Below are positions 7,548 to 15,181 of a DNA stretch of 17,586 nt, one piece after another. Each line of letters starts with the position of its first letter. Position 1 is the stretch's first letter. The notes below the pieces were generated by a model. It saw only the letters and a list, made by a program, of their open reading frames with translations, made no database searches and had not been told where the DNA came from. Position numbers and translations under genes: made by a program. Source of the stretch: Xanthobacteraceae bacterium (lineage in GTDB: Bacteria > Pseudomonadota > Alphaproteobacteria > Rhizobiales > Xanthobacteraceae); the NCBI GenBank assembly GCA_019746355.1, contig JAIESC010000270.1, positions 1-17,586 of the forward strand, read 5' to 3'.

Positions 7548-8015
7548 ATGCGTCTGTTCAGCGTGCGTCTGTTTGCGCTCTGCTTTCTCGCGGCCGCGGC
7601 TATCTCCGGGCCCTCCGGCACCGTCCAGGCTGCCGATATCACCGTCGTCCTCGACCAGGCGCGGCTGGTGAAGCTGCCCGACCGCGTTGCGACCATCGTG
7701 GTCGGCAACCCGGTGATCGCCGACGCCGCAGTGCAGTCCGGCGGCTGGATGGTCATCACCGGCAAGGGCTATGGCCTGACCAATATCGTCGCCCTCGACC
7801 GCAGCGGCGCCGTCCTGATGGAAAAGTCGATCGAGGTCCAGGCACCGCAAGACGTGGTGGTGGTCTATCGCGGCGTCGAGCGCGACACCTATAGCTGCAC
7901 GCCGGAATGCTCGCGCCGGCTGACGCTTGGTGACGGCAACGCGTTCTTCGAGCTGGTCGCCGGCCAGATCACCGCCCGCAACGGCCTCGCCGCCGGCTCC
8001 GTCCAGTCGCGCTAA
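7548..8015 (+). CDS. Secreted stand-alone pilus-type N-terminal domain protein (CpaC N-domain paralogue)
   Basis: 155 residues. A Sec signal peptide (1-28, cleavage near VQA|AD) is followed by one domain, about 30-100, matching the N-terminal domain of the CpaC secretin in this window: VVLDQARLVKLPDRVATIVVGNP-type strand order, then GLTNIVALDRSGAVL against QTNVFFFDHSGQQI in CpaC. No secretin core follows. The C-terminal part (101-155) is its own and contains a CxxxC pair, C117 and C121 (YSCTPECSRRL), able to form a disulphide in the periplasm. ATG 7548 has GGGAG seven bases upstream. Lies upstream of the two TadE-like genes on the same strand. Probably a periplasmic accessory of the Tad pilus, perhaps contacting CpaC or CpaB; this is inferred. 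Confidence 0.85.
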   Translation: MRLFSVRLFALCFLAAAAISGPSGTVQAADITVVLDQARLVKLPDRVATIVVGNPVIADAAVQSGGWMVITGKGYGLTNIVALDRSGAVLMEKSIEVQAPQDVVVVYRGVERDTYSCTPECSRRLTLGDGNAFFELVAGQITARNGLAAGSVQSR

Positions 8016-8058
8016 GACCGGGGCGCGTTTGAGTCACGGTCTCGCGCTCTGCCTGGTT

Positions 8059-8080
8059 AGCGCCGCGTTAACGCGGCGCT
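8059..8080. repeat. Perfect 22-base palindrome upstream of tadE
   Basis: AGCGCCGCGTT is followed directly by its exact complement. As RNA it could fold into a 9-base stem with a TTAA loop, but no T-run follows, so it is not a standard terminator. The left part overlaps TTAG-N7-TTAA at 8057-8071, one base from the CtrA consensus. It lies 44 bases after the secreted N-domain gene and 100 bases before tadE. It could be an operator or an mRNA 3'-end stabiliser. Confidence 0.6.
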
Positions 8081-8179
8081 CGCCGTTGTAGGCGATTACC
8101 ACAATATTTCGCCAACACCTCTTTGCTATTCCTCAATCGCCAGTAGAGCGAGACTCCCGCAAAGATCAGGTGGAATGCG

Positions 8180-8743
8180 ATGCTTCAGATCATGAGGAAA
8201 CGTATCGCCCGGCGGCGCCTCCTGCTTGCGTTTCGCGAGATGCGCCGGCTTGCGCGCAAGGAAGACGGAGCCGCCGCGGTCGAGTTCGGCATGGTTGCCG
8301 CGCCGTTCCTGCTGCTCATGTTCGCGATCATGGAGACGGCGATGGTCTTCTTCGCGGGCCAGACGCTCGAGACCGCGGTCGCCGACTCCGCGCGCCTGAT
8401 CATGACCGGACAGGCGCAGACGCAGGGCTTCAACCAGTCGGGATTCAAGCAAGCGGTCTGCGACAAGATTTACGGCCTGTTCGACTGCGGGAACGGGGTA
8501 CACGTCGACGTCAAGAAGTACAACTCGTTCAGCAGCGTCGACCTCAGCCCGCCGCTCGATGCAAACGGCAACTTCCAGAACAACCAGACCTACCAGCCGG
8601 GCTGCCCCGGCGACATCGTGGTGGTGCGGCTGTACTACAAGTGGCCGATCTACGTTTCGTTGTTGCAGAACATGTCCGGCAACAACCGGCTCCTGATCGC
8701 GACTGCCGCGTTCCGCAACGAGCCCTACAGTGCAACCTGCTGA
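8180..8743 (+). CDS. tadE: TadE-family minor pseudopilin
   Basis: 187 residues. A basic leader is followed by the prepilin-type site KEDG|AAAVEF, cleavage between G30 and A31 with Glu at mature position 5, then a hydrophobic helix (about 36-58) and the TadE-type GQTLETAVADSARLI segment (60-74). The periplasmic part has four cysteines, C94, C103, C142 and the very last residue C187. TadE proteins are cleaved by the CpaA/TadV peptidase and are needed for pilus assembly. ATG 8180 has AGGTGG six bases upstream. The stop lies 8 bases before the next gene, which belongs to the same family, so the pair is translated from one message. Confidence 0.9.
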   Translation: MLQIMRKRIARRRLLLAFREMRRLARKEDGAAAVEFGMVAAPFLLLMFAIMETAMVFFAGQTLETAVADSARLIMTGQAQTQGFNQSGFKQAVCDKIYGLFDCGNGVHVDVKKYNSFSSVDLSPPLDANGNFQNNQTYQPGCPGDIVVVRLYYKWPIYVSLLQNMSGNNRLLIATAAFRNEPYSATC

Positions 8744-8751
8744 GTGACGTC

Positions 8752-9309
8752 ATGAAAAATTTTTCATTTCTGACCAGGCTGTCGCATCGGATCACGTCGC
8801 TGCGCCGCGATCAGCGCGGCGTGTCCGCGGTCGAATTCGCGATGGTGCTGCCGCTGATGTTGACGCTCTATCTCGGCGCCGTGGAGATTTCGCAGGGCGT
8901 CGCGATTCACCGCAAGGTCACCTTGACGGCCCGCACCGTCGCCGATCTCGGATCGCAGGTGACCAGCATCAACAATGCCGATATGGCCAACGTGTTGAAG
9001 GCGGCGGAGGCGGTGATCGCACCGTTCGCGCCCGGACAACTCAAGGTGACGGTGTCGGCGGTGAACATCGACGCCAACGGCATCGCCAAGGTCGCCTGGA
9101 GCGATACGCTCAACGGCACCGCGCGCGCGGTCAACTCGACCGTGTCGCTGCCGACCGCGCTCAACGTCCCGAATTCGCAATTGATCTGGAGCGAGGTGCA
9201 CTACTTCTACACGCCGACCATCGGCTACGTGGTGACCGGCTCGCTCAACCTGTTCGACGAGATCTATATGCGCCCGCGGCTCTCCGAGACGGTCGCCCGT
9301 ACGTCGTAA
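8752..9309 (+). CDS. tadF: TadE/TadF-family minor pseudopilin
   Basis: 185 residues with prepilin site RDQRG|VSAVEF, cleavage between G23 and V24 and Glu at mature position 5. It continues with a hydrophobic helix (about 29-45) and a periplasmic domain of about 130 residues with no cysteine, unlike its upstream partner. Similar in layout to TadE/TadF but I cannot assign one subfamily firmly; the symbol follows its place after tadE. The frame is open far upstream, inside tadE, but ATG 8752 sits 8 bases after the tadE stop and is followed by a normal leader. No clear ribosome site is visible, which points to translational coupling. Expected substrate of CpaA. Confidence 0.85.
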   Translation: MKNFSFLTRLSHRITSLRRDQRGVSAVEFAMVLPLMLTLYLGAVEISQGVAIHRKVTLTARTVADLGSQVTSINNADMANVLKAAEAVIAPFAPGQLKVTVSAVNIDANGIAKVAWSDTLNGTARAVNSTVSLPTALNVPNSQLIWSEVHYFYTPTIGYVVTGSLNLFDEIYMRPRLSETVARTS

Positions 9310-9372
9310 GGAGCGATCGGCCGTTCGGCTTGGCAGGAGACGCCATGGCGGCCATCTTCGCGAGCGCGCGGC

Positions 9373-9858
9373 TTACGGAATCGGCAGCACCGTGGTCGCC
9401 TTGATCTTCTCCATCGCGAAGCGCGAGGTGACGTTCTTGAGCGGGATCGAGGCGATCAGCTTCTTGTAGAAGGTGTCGTAGCCCTGGATGTCGGGCACCA
9501 CCACCCGCAGCATGTAATCGACGTCGCCGGCCATCCGGTAGAATTCCATCACCTCCGGCATGGCGCCGACCATGTCGGCGAATTTCCCCAGCCAGTCCTG
9601 CGAATGGTCGCCGGTCTCGATCGAGACGAAGACCGTGATCCCGAGCCCGATCTTGTCCTGATCGACCAGCGCGACCCGGCGCTGGATCACGCCGTCGGCC
9701 TCGAGCCGCTGGATGCGCTTCCAGCACGGGGTCGATGACAGGCCAACCCGGCTGCCGATCTCGGCCACCGAGAGCGAGGCGTCGCCCTGCAGGAGGGAGA
9801 GAATCTTGCGGTCGGTGACGTCCATCTTGGGGAGACGTTCTTTGACAGGCGCATTCAT
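9373..9858 (-). CDS. Lrp/AsnC family transcriptional regulator
   Basis: 161 residues, standard length. Residues 12-60 form the winged helix-turn-helix, MDVTDRKILSLLQGD then LSVAEIGSRVGLSSTPCWKRIQRLE. Residues about 75-150 form the RAM effector domain, with VMEFYRMAGDVDYMLRVVVPD and the FxKLxxSIPLKNVTSRFAMEKIK-type end. Family members bind amino acids or related small molecules and often regulate a neighbouring gene. The start at ATG 9858 fits the usual N-terminal extension; the ribosome site (AAGGGG) is 11 bases away, so ATG 9825 is an alternative. It lies 76 bases after the PfkB kinase gene on the same strand and could be its last operon member. Target and effector are unknown. Confidence 0.92.
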   Translation of the reverse strand: MNAPVKERLPKMDVTDRKILSLLQGDASLSVAEIGSRVGLSSTPCWKRIQRLEADGVIQRRVALVDQDKIGLGITVFVSIETGDHSQDWLGKFADMVGAMPEVMEFYRMAGDVDYMLRVVVPDIQGYDTFYKKLIASIPLKNVTSRFAMEKIKATTVLPIP

Positions 9859-9934
9859 GGTAGAGGAGACCCCTTGGGGAAAGTTATTTCCTTAAGTGGC
9901 GATCGAAATTACCTACAGAGAATTTCTTGCTATT

Positions 9935-10870
9935 TCAAGCGGGGTGCTCGGCCAGCAGGGTATCCACCTCTTTTCGCCCAGGGGTGCCCGAAACACCACC
10001 AAAACGGGTGCATTTGAGCGCCGCCGCGGCCGCCCCGAATCGCATGGCGGCGACTTCTTCCCGGCCCTCGGCCAGCGCCAGGGCGAAGCCGCCGTGGAAC
10101 GTATCGCCGGCGCCCAGGGTGTCGATGGCCTCGATTTTGAACACCGGCAACCGCCTGACGACGCCGTGGTCCAGCCAGAGCACGTCGTCGGGGCCGTTGG
10201 TGACCGCGAGAAAGCCGCGCGCATTGGTGGCTGACAGTTGGACGGCGACGCGCGCCAGCGCCGCGCCGAGGTCGGCGGCGCCGACGCTCGCCACCAGCGC
10301 CTCCGAGGAGAATATGAGATGCGAGGCGGTCGCGAACAGCGGATCGTCGAGCCGCGTCGCCTTGTCGACGTCGAGCACCACCGGGATGCCGCGCGCGGCG
10401 GCGGCGCGGCAGATCGGGGTGACGAACGCAGGAAAGCGGTTGTCGACCAGCAGCACGTCGATGTCGGCGACGAGCGCTTGAGCGTCGGGCGGCGTCGCGT
10501 TGTCGAGGCCGCGGCCGTGCATGGTCGACACCATCTTCTCGCCGGTGCGGTCGATGAAGATGCCGGAGACCGAGATCGAGCCGCCCTCGACGGCGAGCAC
10601 GCCCGAGGCATCGACGCCGGTCTTCGCCAGCGCGTCGAGAAAGCGGCGGCTCGCATCGTCGGTGCCCACCGGTCCGGAGAAGCGCGCGCGTCCGCCGAGC
10701 CGCGCCACCGCCACCGCCGCATTGGCGGCGCAGCCGCCGGTGGTGGCGACGAGGTCGGAGGCGCGCATCTTTGTGCCCGGTGCCGGAAACGCGTCGACCT
10801 TGAACAGGAAATCTTCCACCGCGATGCCGGCGCACAACACGATTGGCTGGCGTGCGCTAGGTGAATTCAA
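9935..10870 (-). CDS. PfkB/ribokinase-family carbohydrate kinase
   Basis: 311 residues. The N-terminal family signature is seen in TTGGCAANAAVAVARLGG (43-60) and the C-terminal one in DTLGAGDTFHGGFALAL (250-266), with D256 the expected catalytic base and GAGD the anion hole. ATP-dependent phosphorylation of a sugar or nucleoside hydroxyl is the family reaction; the substrate cannot be assigned, though the layout is nearer to ribokinase/sulfofructose-kinase-like members than to phosphofructokinase. The likely start is TTG 10868-10870, with GGAG seven bases upstream, giving a 14-base overlap with the end of nudC. No ATG occurs before the conserved first strand, IVLCAGIAVEDF. The overlap indicates translational coupling. 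Confidence 0.9.
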   Translation of the reverse strand: MNSPSARQPIVLCAGIAVEDFLFKVDAFPAPGTKMRASDLVATTGGCAANAAVAVARLGGRARFSGPVGTDDASRRFLDALAKTGVDASGVLAVEGGSISVSGIFIDRTGEKMVSTMHGRGLDNATPPDAQALVADIDVLLVDNRFPAFVTPICRAAAARGIPVVLDVDKATRLDDPLFATASHLIFSSEALVASVGAADLGAALARVAVQLSATNARGFLAVTNGPDDVLWLDHGVVRRLPVFKIEAIDTLGAGDTFHGGFALALAEGREEVAAMRFGAAAAALKCTRFGGVSGTPGRKEVDTLLAEHPA

Positions 10871-11807
10871 CGCCGTTCTCCACCCACGAACGGATGATGT
10901 GGTAGGCGATCGCGATCGGCACCGGCGTGATCAGCCCTTCCGGATGCTGCCGCGCCAGCATCGACGCCACCTCTTCGCGGTCGAACCAGCGCGCGCTTTC
11001 GAGCTCGTTGTGATCGACCACCAGCTCGCGCGACAGCGCCTTTGCATGGCAGCCAATCATCAGCGAGGAGGGGAACGGCCACGGCTGCGAGCAGAAATAT
11101 TTCACCTCGCCGACAATGACCCCGGCCTCCTCGCGCACTTCGCGGCGCACCGCTTCCTCGATTGTTTCGCCGGGCTCGACGAAGCCCGCCAGGCAGGACC
11201 AGGAGTTGGTCGCGAATCGCCCGGAGCGGCCGAGCAGGCAGCGGTCGCCGTCGATCGCCAGCATGATCACCACCGGATCGGTGCGCGGGAAGTGCTGCAT
11301 CTTGCAGTTCGGGCAGTCGCGCCGCCAGCCGGCCTCGACCACGCGGGTCTCGCCGCCGCAATTGGAGCAGAAGCGCCGCCGCGAATTCCAGATCAGGAGC
11401 GACTTGCCTTCGGCGAGCGGCGGCAGATGCGCTTCTTCCACCATGCCGCGCACGGCGATGGTGCGCAGATCCGACACCTCGAAGCCGTCGCGGGTCTTGA
11501 GCGCTTCTATCGCCGCCGGCTCGATCGCCAGCGCAAAGCGCGGCGCGCCGTCCATGAGGCCGAGGAACACCGAGTGGGTCGCGACGCCGAGCGACTCCGC
11601 CTCGCGGCGCTCGAACAGCGGATCGCAGCCTGTGATACTCTTGCGCATGGCGACGAGCTCGCCGCCGACCACGTACCAACGCGCCGCCAAATCCGCCTCG
11701 AGCGCGCGCAATGCGTCGGCGTCGGTGCGCTTCTCGGCGGCGCGCTCGATACGGCTTGCCGCGTAGCCGAGGTGCGGCCAGAGACCAAGATCGGGGCGAG
11801 GGGACAT
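10857..11807 (-). CDS. nudC: NADH pyrophosphatase NudC (Nudix hydrolase)
   Basis: 316 residues. A four-cysteine zinc ribbon is present (C147, C150, C165, C168 in FCSNCGG and RDCPNCK). The Nudix box GFVEPGETIEEAVRREVREE begins at residue 208 with all its glutamates, and SQPWPFPSS (240-248), the motif specific for NADH pyrophosphatases, follows. NudC hydrolyses NAD(H) to nicotinamide mononucleotide and AMP and can remove NAD caps from RNA in E. coli. The frame runs upstream into the amidohydrolase gene, but ATG 11805-11807 is the only ATG before the conserved N-terminal region. It lies 11 bases after the preceding stop; the ribosome site is weak, suggesting coupling. N-terminal region (1-130) is of the usual variable NudC type. 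Confidence 0.93.
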   Translation of the reverse strand: MSPRPDLGLWPHLGYAASRIERAAEKRTDADALRALEADLAARWYVVGGELVAMRKSITGCDPLFERREAESLGVATHSVFLGLMDGAPRFALAIEPAAIEALKTRDGFEVSDLRTIAVRGMVEEAHLPPLAEGKSLLIWNSRRRFCSNCGGETRVVEAGWRRDCPNCKMQHFPRTDPVVIMLAIDGDRCLLGRSGRFATNSWSCLAGFVEPGETIEEAVRREVREEAGVIVGEVKYFCSQPWPFPSSLMIGCHAKALSRELVVDHNELESARWFDREEVASMLARQHPEGLITPVPIAIAYHIIRSWVENGVEFT

Positions 11808-11818
11808 GCGCGGGGAGT

Positions 11819-12676
11819 TTACTCCGCCGCTTCGCGCAACGGCCGCGGATGGATCGCGTCGTAGAGCTCGGGGCGCTGCCATTGCGGGCCGAGCAGGCCC
11901 TGCTTGGCGGCGCAGGCGTCGGACGAGCCGACTTCGTCGCGTGTTGCACGCAAGTAGCGCAAGCGCGCGAGATCGACGTCGACCACAGTCATGCCGGCGG
12001 CGGTGCTCTCGAATAGGATCTCCTCCGGCGCCGCGACCATCGCGAGCCCGCGTTCGGAATGATCGAACAGGTTCTGCGTGGTGACGACCAGCGCGAGGTT
12101 CTCTATCGCGCGCGCCCAGATCAGCGTGCGCCAGGTCGCCCACAGCGTGTTCTTGTCCTTGCCGGCGGGCATGAAGATCAGCTCGGCGCCGCGCAGCGCC
12201 AGCGCCCGCGCCACCTCCGGCACATAGACCTCGCTGCACATCGCGAGCCCGACCTTGCCATGCACGGTGTCGAACACCGGGAATTCGTCGCCCGGCACGT
12301 ATTGGAACTCCCAGGCGGTGCCGCCGGTGTAGATCCACGGCCCGTTCGGATGGGTGCGGCGGTAGCGCGCCGGCGCGCGGCCGTCGGGATAGGCCATGCA
12401 GATCAGGTTGTAGGCGGTGGCGGCCTGCTCATCGATCGGCTCCAGCGTGCCGAACACCACATGCACGCCGTGCTGCTCGGCGGCCGCGACCATCGCGGCG
12501 GTAGGGTCGAATGTCATCGGCATCCGCCACGGCCCGGGATAGGTCTCCGGGAAGCAGACGAAATGCGCACCCTGCGCGGCTGCCGCGGCGACCGTCGCCA
12601 CCGCTCCGGCCACGTTCTTCTCGTCGGTGCCGGGACGATGACAGATCGGTTGCACGACGGCGATGCGAAAGGTCAT
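11819..12676 (-). CDS. Nitrilase-superfamily carbon-nitrogen hydrolase
   Basis: 285 residues with the nitrilase fold pattern. The catalytic Glu is E44 in CFPETYPGPW and the nucleophile is C147 in GKVGLAMCSEVYVPE, both at usual spacing. The third catalytic residue, the Lys of the YRK-x-H motif, is replaced: this protein reads YRRTHPNGPW, with R107 at that place. FMPAGKDKNTLWATWRTLIWARAIEN-like helix and strand (168-193) also match the family. Members hydrolyse amides, nitriles or carbamoyl compounds; no substrate can be named. ATG 12674-12676 has AGGAGGA seven bases upstream, clearly better than a start eight codons earlier. First gene of the run that continues to nudC, the PfkB kinase and the Lrp regulator. 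Confidence 0.88.
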   Translation of the reverse strand: MTFRIAVVQPICHRPGTDEKNVAGAVATVAAAAAQGAHFVCFPETYPGPWRMPMTFDPTAAMVAAAEQHGVHVVFGTLEPIDEQAATAYNLICMAYPDGRAPARYRRTHPNGPWIYTGGTAWEFQYVPGDEFPVFDTVHGKVGLAMCSEVYVPEVARALALRGAELIFMPAGKDKNTLWATWRTLIWARAIENLALVVTTQNLFDHSERGLAMVAAPEEILFESTAAGMTVVDVDLARLRYLRATRDEVGSSDACAAKQGLLGPQWQRPELYDAIHPRPLREAAE

Positions 12677-12880
12677 GGCGCGGTCCTCCTGCCACAACAT
12701 GATCGCCGTTCAGGGGAGGGCGTCAAGCCCGCCTGGAGAGCGGACATCGACAGCAAGCAGAATGGGGGATCATTTGCGTTGATATCGGTGCTGTTCGTGT
12801 TCAGCAGCGTCGTTCACGGTACGCTGAATCGATTGACCGTCGTTTTTGTGGGTTGTTACTCTTTTCGGAGACCGGCAACG

Positions 12881-15037
12881 TTGGACTCGGCATCGCGACA
12901 GCCCTCGTTTCATGAAAGTGCGGGATCGACTGCCTTGGCTCGCGCCCTGAAATACGTCATCCAGCTCTTGGTTGTCGGCACGATCTATTTCCTGCTCGTG
13001 CGGTTTGGTCTCGAGCTTGCGTCGGCTTACCCGAGTGCGGCATTGATTTGGCCGCCGGCGGCCTTTGCGCTGGCCGCCGTGCTGCTTGGTGGTTACCGGG
13101 TAGTACCGGCGATCTTTGCCGCGGCCTATGTCGCCTACGCCGCCTGGTCGGATCAGCCCTACGCCGTGGCTGCAATCGCGGCGGGCAACGCGCTTGAAGC
13201 ACTCGCAGCCGGATTTCTGATCAACTGGTGGGCGGGCGGCCGCAATGTCTTTGAGACGTCGGCCGGCATCGCCAGATTCGTATTGATCGCGATCGTGGCC
13301 GCGGCCGTCTGCGCCAGCATCGGCTCCGGTGTGAAGCTCGGCCTCGAAGCCGGGAGCGGGGTCGAGCAGGTCGATTGGGGACGGTTCGTCGCCATCTGGT
13401 TCCCATGGTGGCTGGGGGACTTGGCCGCGCTTCTGATGATTACGCCGCCGCTGGTCTTGTGGATGACCGATTTCCCCCGGTCGTTCGAGCTTCGCCCGGC
13501 CTTGGAATCGACCGCAATCTTTGCGACGGCGGCCGCCTTCGGCGCACTCGCCTTCGGCCCCCTGACGGCCAATATCCCGAGCGCGGCGCCGCTCTCCATT
13601 CTTGCGGTGCTGCCGCCGATCTGGGCGGCGCTGCGCCGCGGTCCGCGCGATACCGCCACCGCGGGGCTCATTCTGTTTTGCTTTGCGGCGTGGGGTACCA
13701 TCGTCGCCGGCAGTCCGTTGGCAGGAAGCGTGCGCGAGGAGTCCTCGACCCTGATCCTCGTGTTCATGATCGGCATCGCGACGCCGAGCCTGATCCTGGC
13801 GGCCGGCTCGACCCAGCGCATGCGCAGCGAGCGCGTTCTCCGCGACACCCGCCGCGAGCTTGGCGAGGCCCGCGAGCAATTTGCGCAATCGCAGAAGCTC
13901 GAAGCGGTCGGCCAGCTCACCGGTGGGGTGGCGCACGACTTCAACAATCTTTTGACCGTCATCGTCGGAAACCTCAACCTCGCGCAGCGTCAACTCGAGT
14001 CATGGACCGACGGACCGGCGGAGCGGCTGCGCCGCGTCATCAACAACGCACTGCGGGGCGCCGAACGGGCAACGACCATCACCCGGCAATTGCTGGCGTT
14101 CTCGCGCAAGGAGCCGCTCGATCCCCGGCCGCTCGACGTCAACGAGCTGTTGCATGGCTTCTCCGACTTCCTGCGCCGCTCGCTGGGCGAGACCATCACG
14201 CTCGATATCGCCGGCGCCAACGGCCTGTGGCAGGCGGAAGCCGATCCATTCCAGCTCGAGGCTGCGATCCTCAATCTCGTCGTGAACGCGCGCGACGCGA
14301 TGGCGGCGGGCGGCAAGGTGACGATCACCACCGAGAACGTCATCCTCGACGAGCGGTTTTGCCGGCAGCACGACGAGCTCGTTGCCGGACCCTATGTCGA
14401 GATTGCCATCACCGACACCGGCACCGGCATGCCGAAAGAAGTTCTGGAACGGGTGTTCGAGCCCTTCTTCACGACCAAGAAGGCTGGCAAGGGCACCGGC
14501 CTGGGCCTGGGCCAGGTCTACGCCTTCGTCAAACAGTCGAACGGGCACATCGAGGTCGACAGCGAGCCGGGCAAGGGCACGACCGTGCGGATGTACCTTC
14601 CGGCGCTGCCGGACAGCCGCCGCATCGAGCACGTCGTCGAGCGCGAAGCGCCCATCGCCGATGCCGCCGAGACGATCCTGCTGGTCGAGGACGATCACGA
14701 CGTTCGCGCCTATGTGGTCGAGATCCTGCGCGACCTGCACTACCGGGTGTTGGAAGCGCATGACGCGGGCTCGGCGCTCGGGCTGATCGAGCGCAACGAC
14801 ATCCGCGTGGATCTGCTGCTGACCGACCTGGTGTTGCCGGGCATGGACGGCGGTCAGCTCGCCAAGGAAGTGAAGGCGCGCCGGCCGGAAGCGCGCGTGC
14901 TGTTCATGACCGGCTACTCGCCCGGCGTGCTCGCGCAGCAAGTGTCGATCGATGGCGACATCGAGCTGCTGCACAAGCCGCTGACCGAGGCCGCGCTCGA
15001 GCAGAAGGTCCGCGCCGCGCTCGGTCAGATCGGCTGA
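12881..15037 (+). CDS. MASE1-domain hybrid sensor histidine kinase with receiver domain
   Basis: About 718 residues. An N-terminal MASE1 sensor of about eight membrane segments spans residues 24 to 308 (with [18 protein letters not shown] and [17 protein letters not shown]). Then come a short coiled linker (310-340), the HisKA H-box [13 protein letters not shown] with phospho-acceptor H352, the ATPase domain with N469, DTGTGM (512-517) and GTGLGLG (538-544), and a receiver domain (597-716) with D604/D605, phospho-site D649, T677 and K699. No in-frame ATG exists before the first membrane segment. TTG 12881 with GGAG ten bases upstream gives the normal family N-terminus; GTG 12848 and TTG 12779 are alternatives. 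Divergent from the amidohydrolase gene across about 200 bases. The ligand and output target are unknown. Confidence 0.88.
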   Translation: MDSASRQPSFHESAGSTALARALKYVIQLLVVGTIYFLLVRFGLELASAYPSAALIWPPAAFALAAVLLGGYRVVPAIFAAAYVAYAAWSDQPYAVAAIAAGNALEALAAGFLINWWAGGRNVFETSAGIARFVLIAIVAAAVCASIGSGVKLGLEAGSGVEQVDWGRFVAIWFPWWLGDLAALLMITPPLVLWMTDFPRSFELRPALESTAIFATAAAFGALAFGPLTANIPSAAPLSILAVLPPIWAALRRGPRDTATAGLILFCFAAWGTIVAGSPLAGSVREESSTLILVFMIGIATPSLILAAGSTQRMRSERVLRDTRRELGEAREQFAQSQKLEAVGQLTGGVAHDFNNLLTVIVGNLNLAQRQLESWTDGPAERLRRVINNALRGAERATTITRQLLAFSRKEPLDPRPLDVNELLHGFSDFLRRSLGETITLDIAGANGLWQAEADPFQLEAAILNLVVNARDAMAAGGKVTITTENVILDERFCRQHDELVAGPYVEIAITDTGTGMPKEVLERVFEPFFTTKKAGKGTGLGLGQVYAFVKQSNGHIEVDSEPGKGTTVRMYLPALPDSRRIEHVVEREAPIADAAETILLVEDDHDVRAYVVEILRDLHYRVLEAHDAGSALGLIERNDIRVDLLLTDLVLPGMDGGQLAKEVKARRPEARVLFMTGYSPGVLAQQVSIDGDIELLHKPLTEAALEQKVRAALGQIG

Positions 15038-15169
15038 CCAGGCCGGCTGACAGGCGGTCGAACGCACCCTCGGAAACGCGTATTTAGTACTAATTCAAGA
15101 AGATACCGGTGGGTGGCGGCGGCGTCATGGGTCGCTGTTGCGGGCTGTGCTAGGTTGAGGGTACGGGGG

Positions 15170-15175
15170 AAGGAG
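15170..15175 (+). promoter_or_regulatory. Ribosome binding site fixing the start of the second MASE1 kinase
   Basis: AAGGAG lies six bases before GTG 15182. The same frame is open from a GTG at 15113, which has no ribosome site and would add 23 residues without any family character, so this site decides for 15182. Confidence 0.75.
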
Positions 15176-15181
15176 CAGGGG

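Noticed and set aside
10500..11864. A 454-codon plus-strand open frame over the kinase and nudC genes
   Set aside because: It is a shadow of two genes with intact motifs on the minus strand and has no domain character of its own.
12833..12861. TTGACC with a 17-base spacer as promoter of the hybrid kinase
   Set aside because: The -10 position reads TTACTC, which matches the consensus poorly; not listed as a promoter.
14000..15067. A 355-codon minus-strand open frame under the hybrid kinase
   Set aside because: His/Gln/Asp/Arg-rich shadow of the kinase and receiver coding sequence, with no motif or ribosome site.
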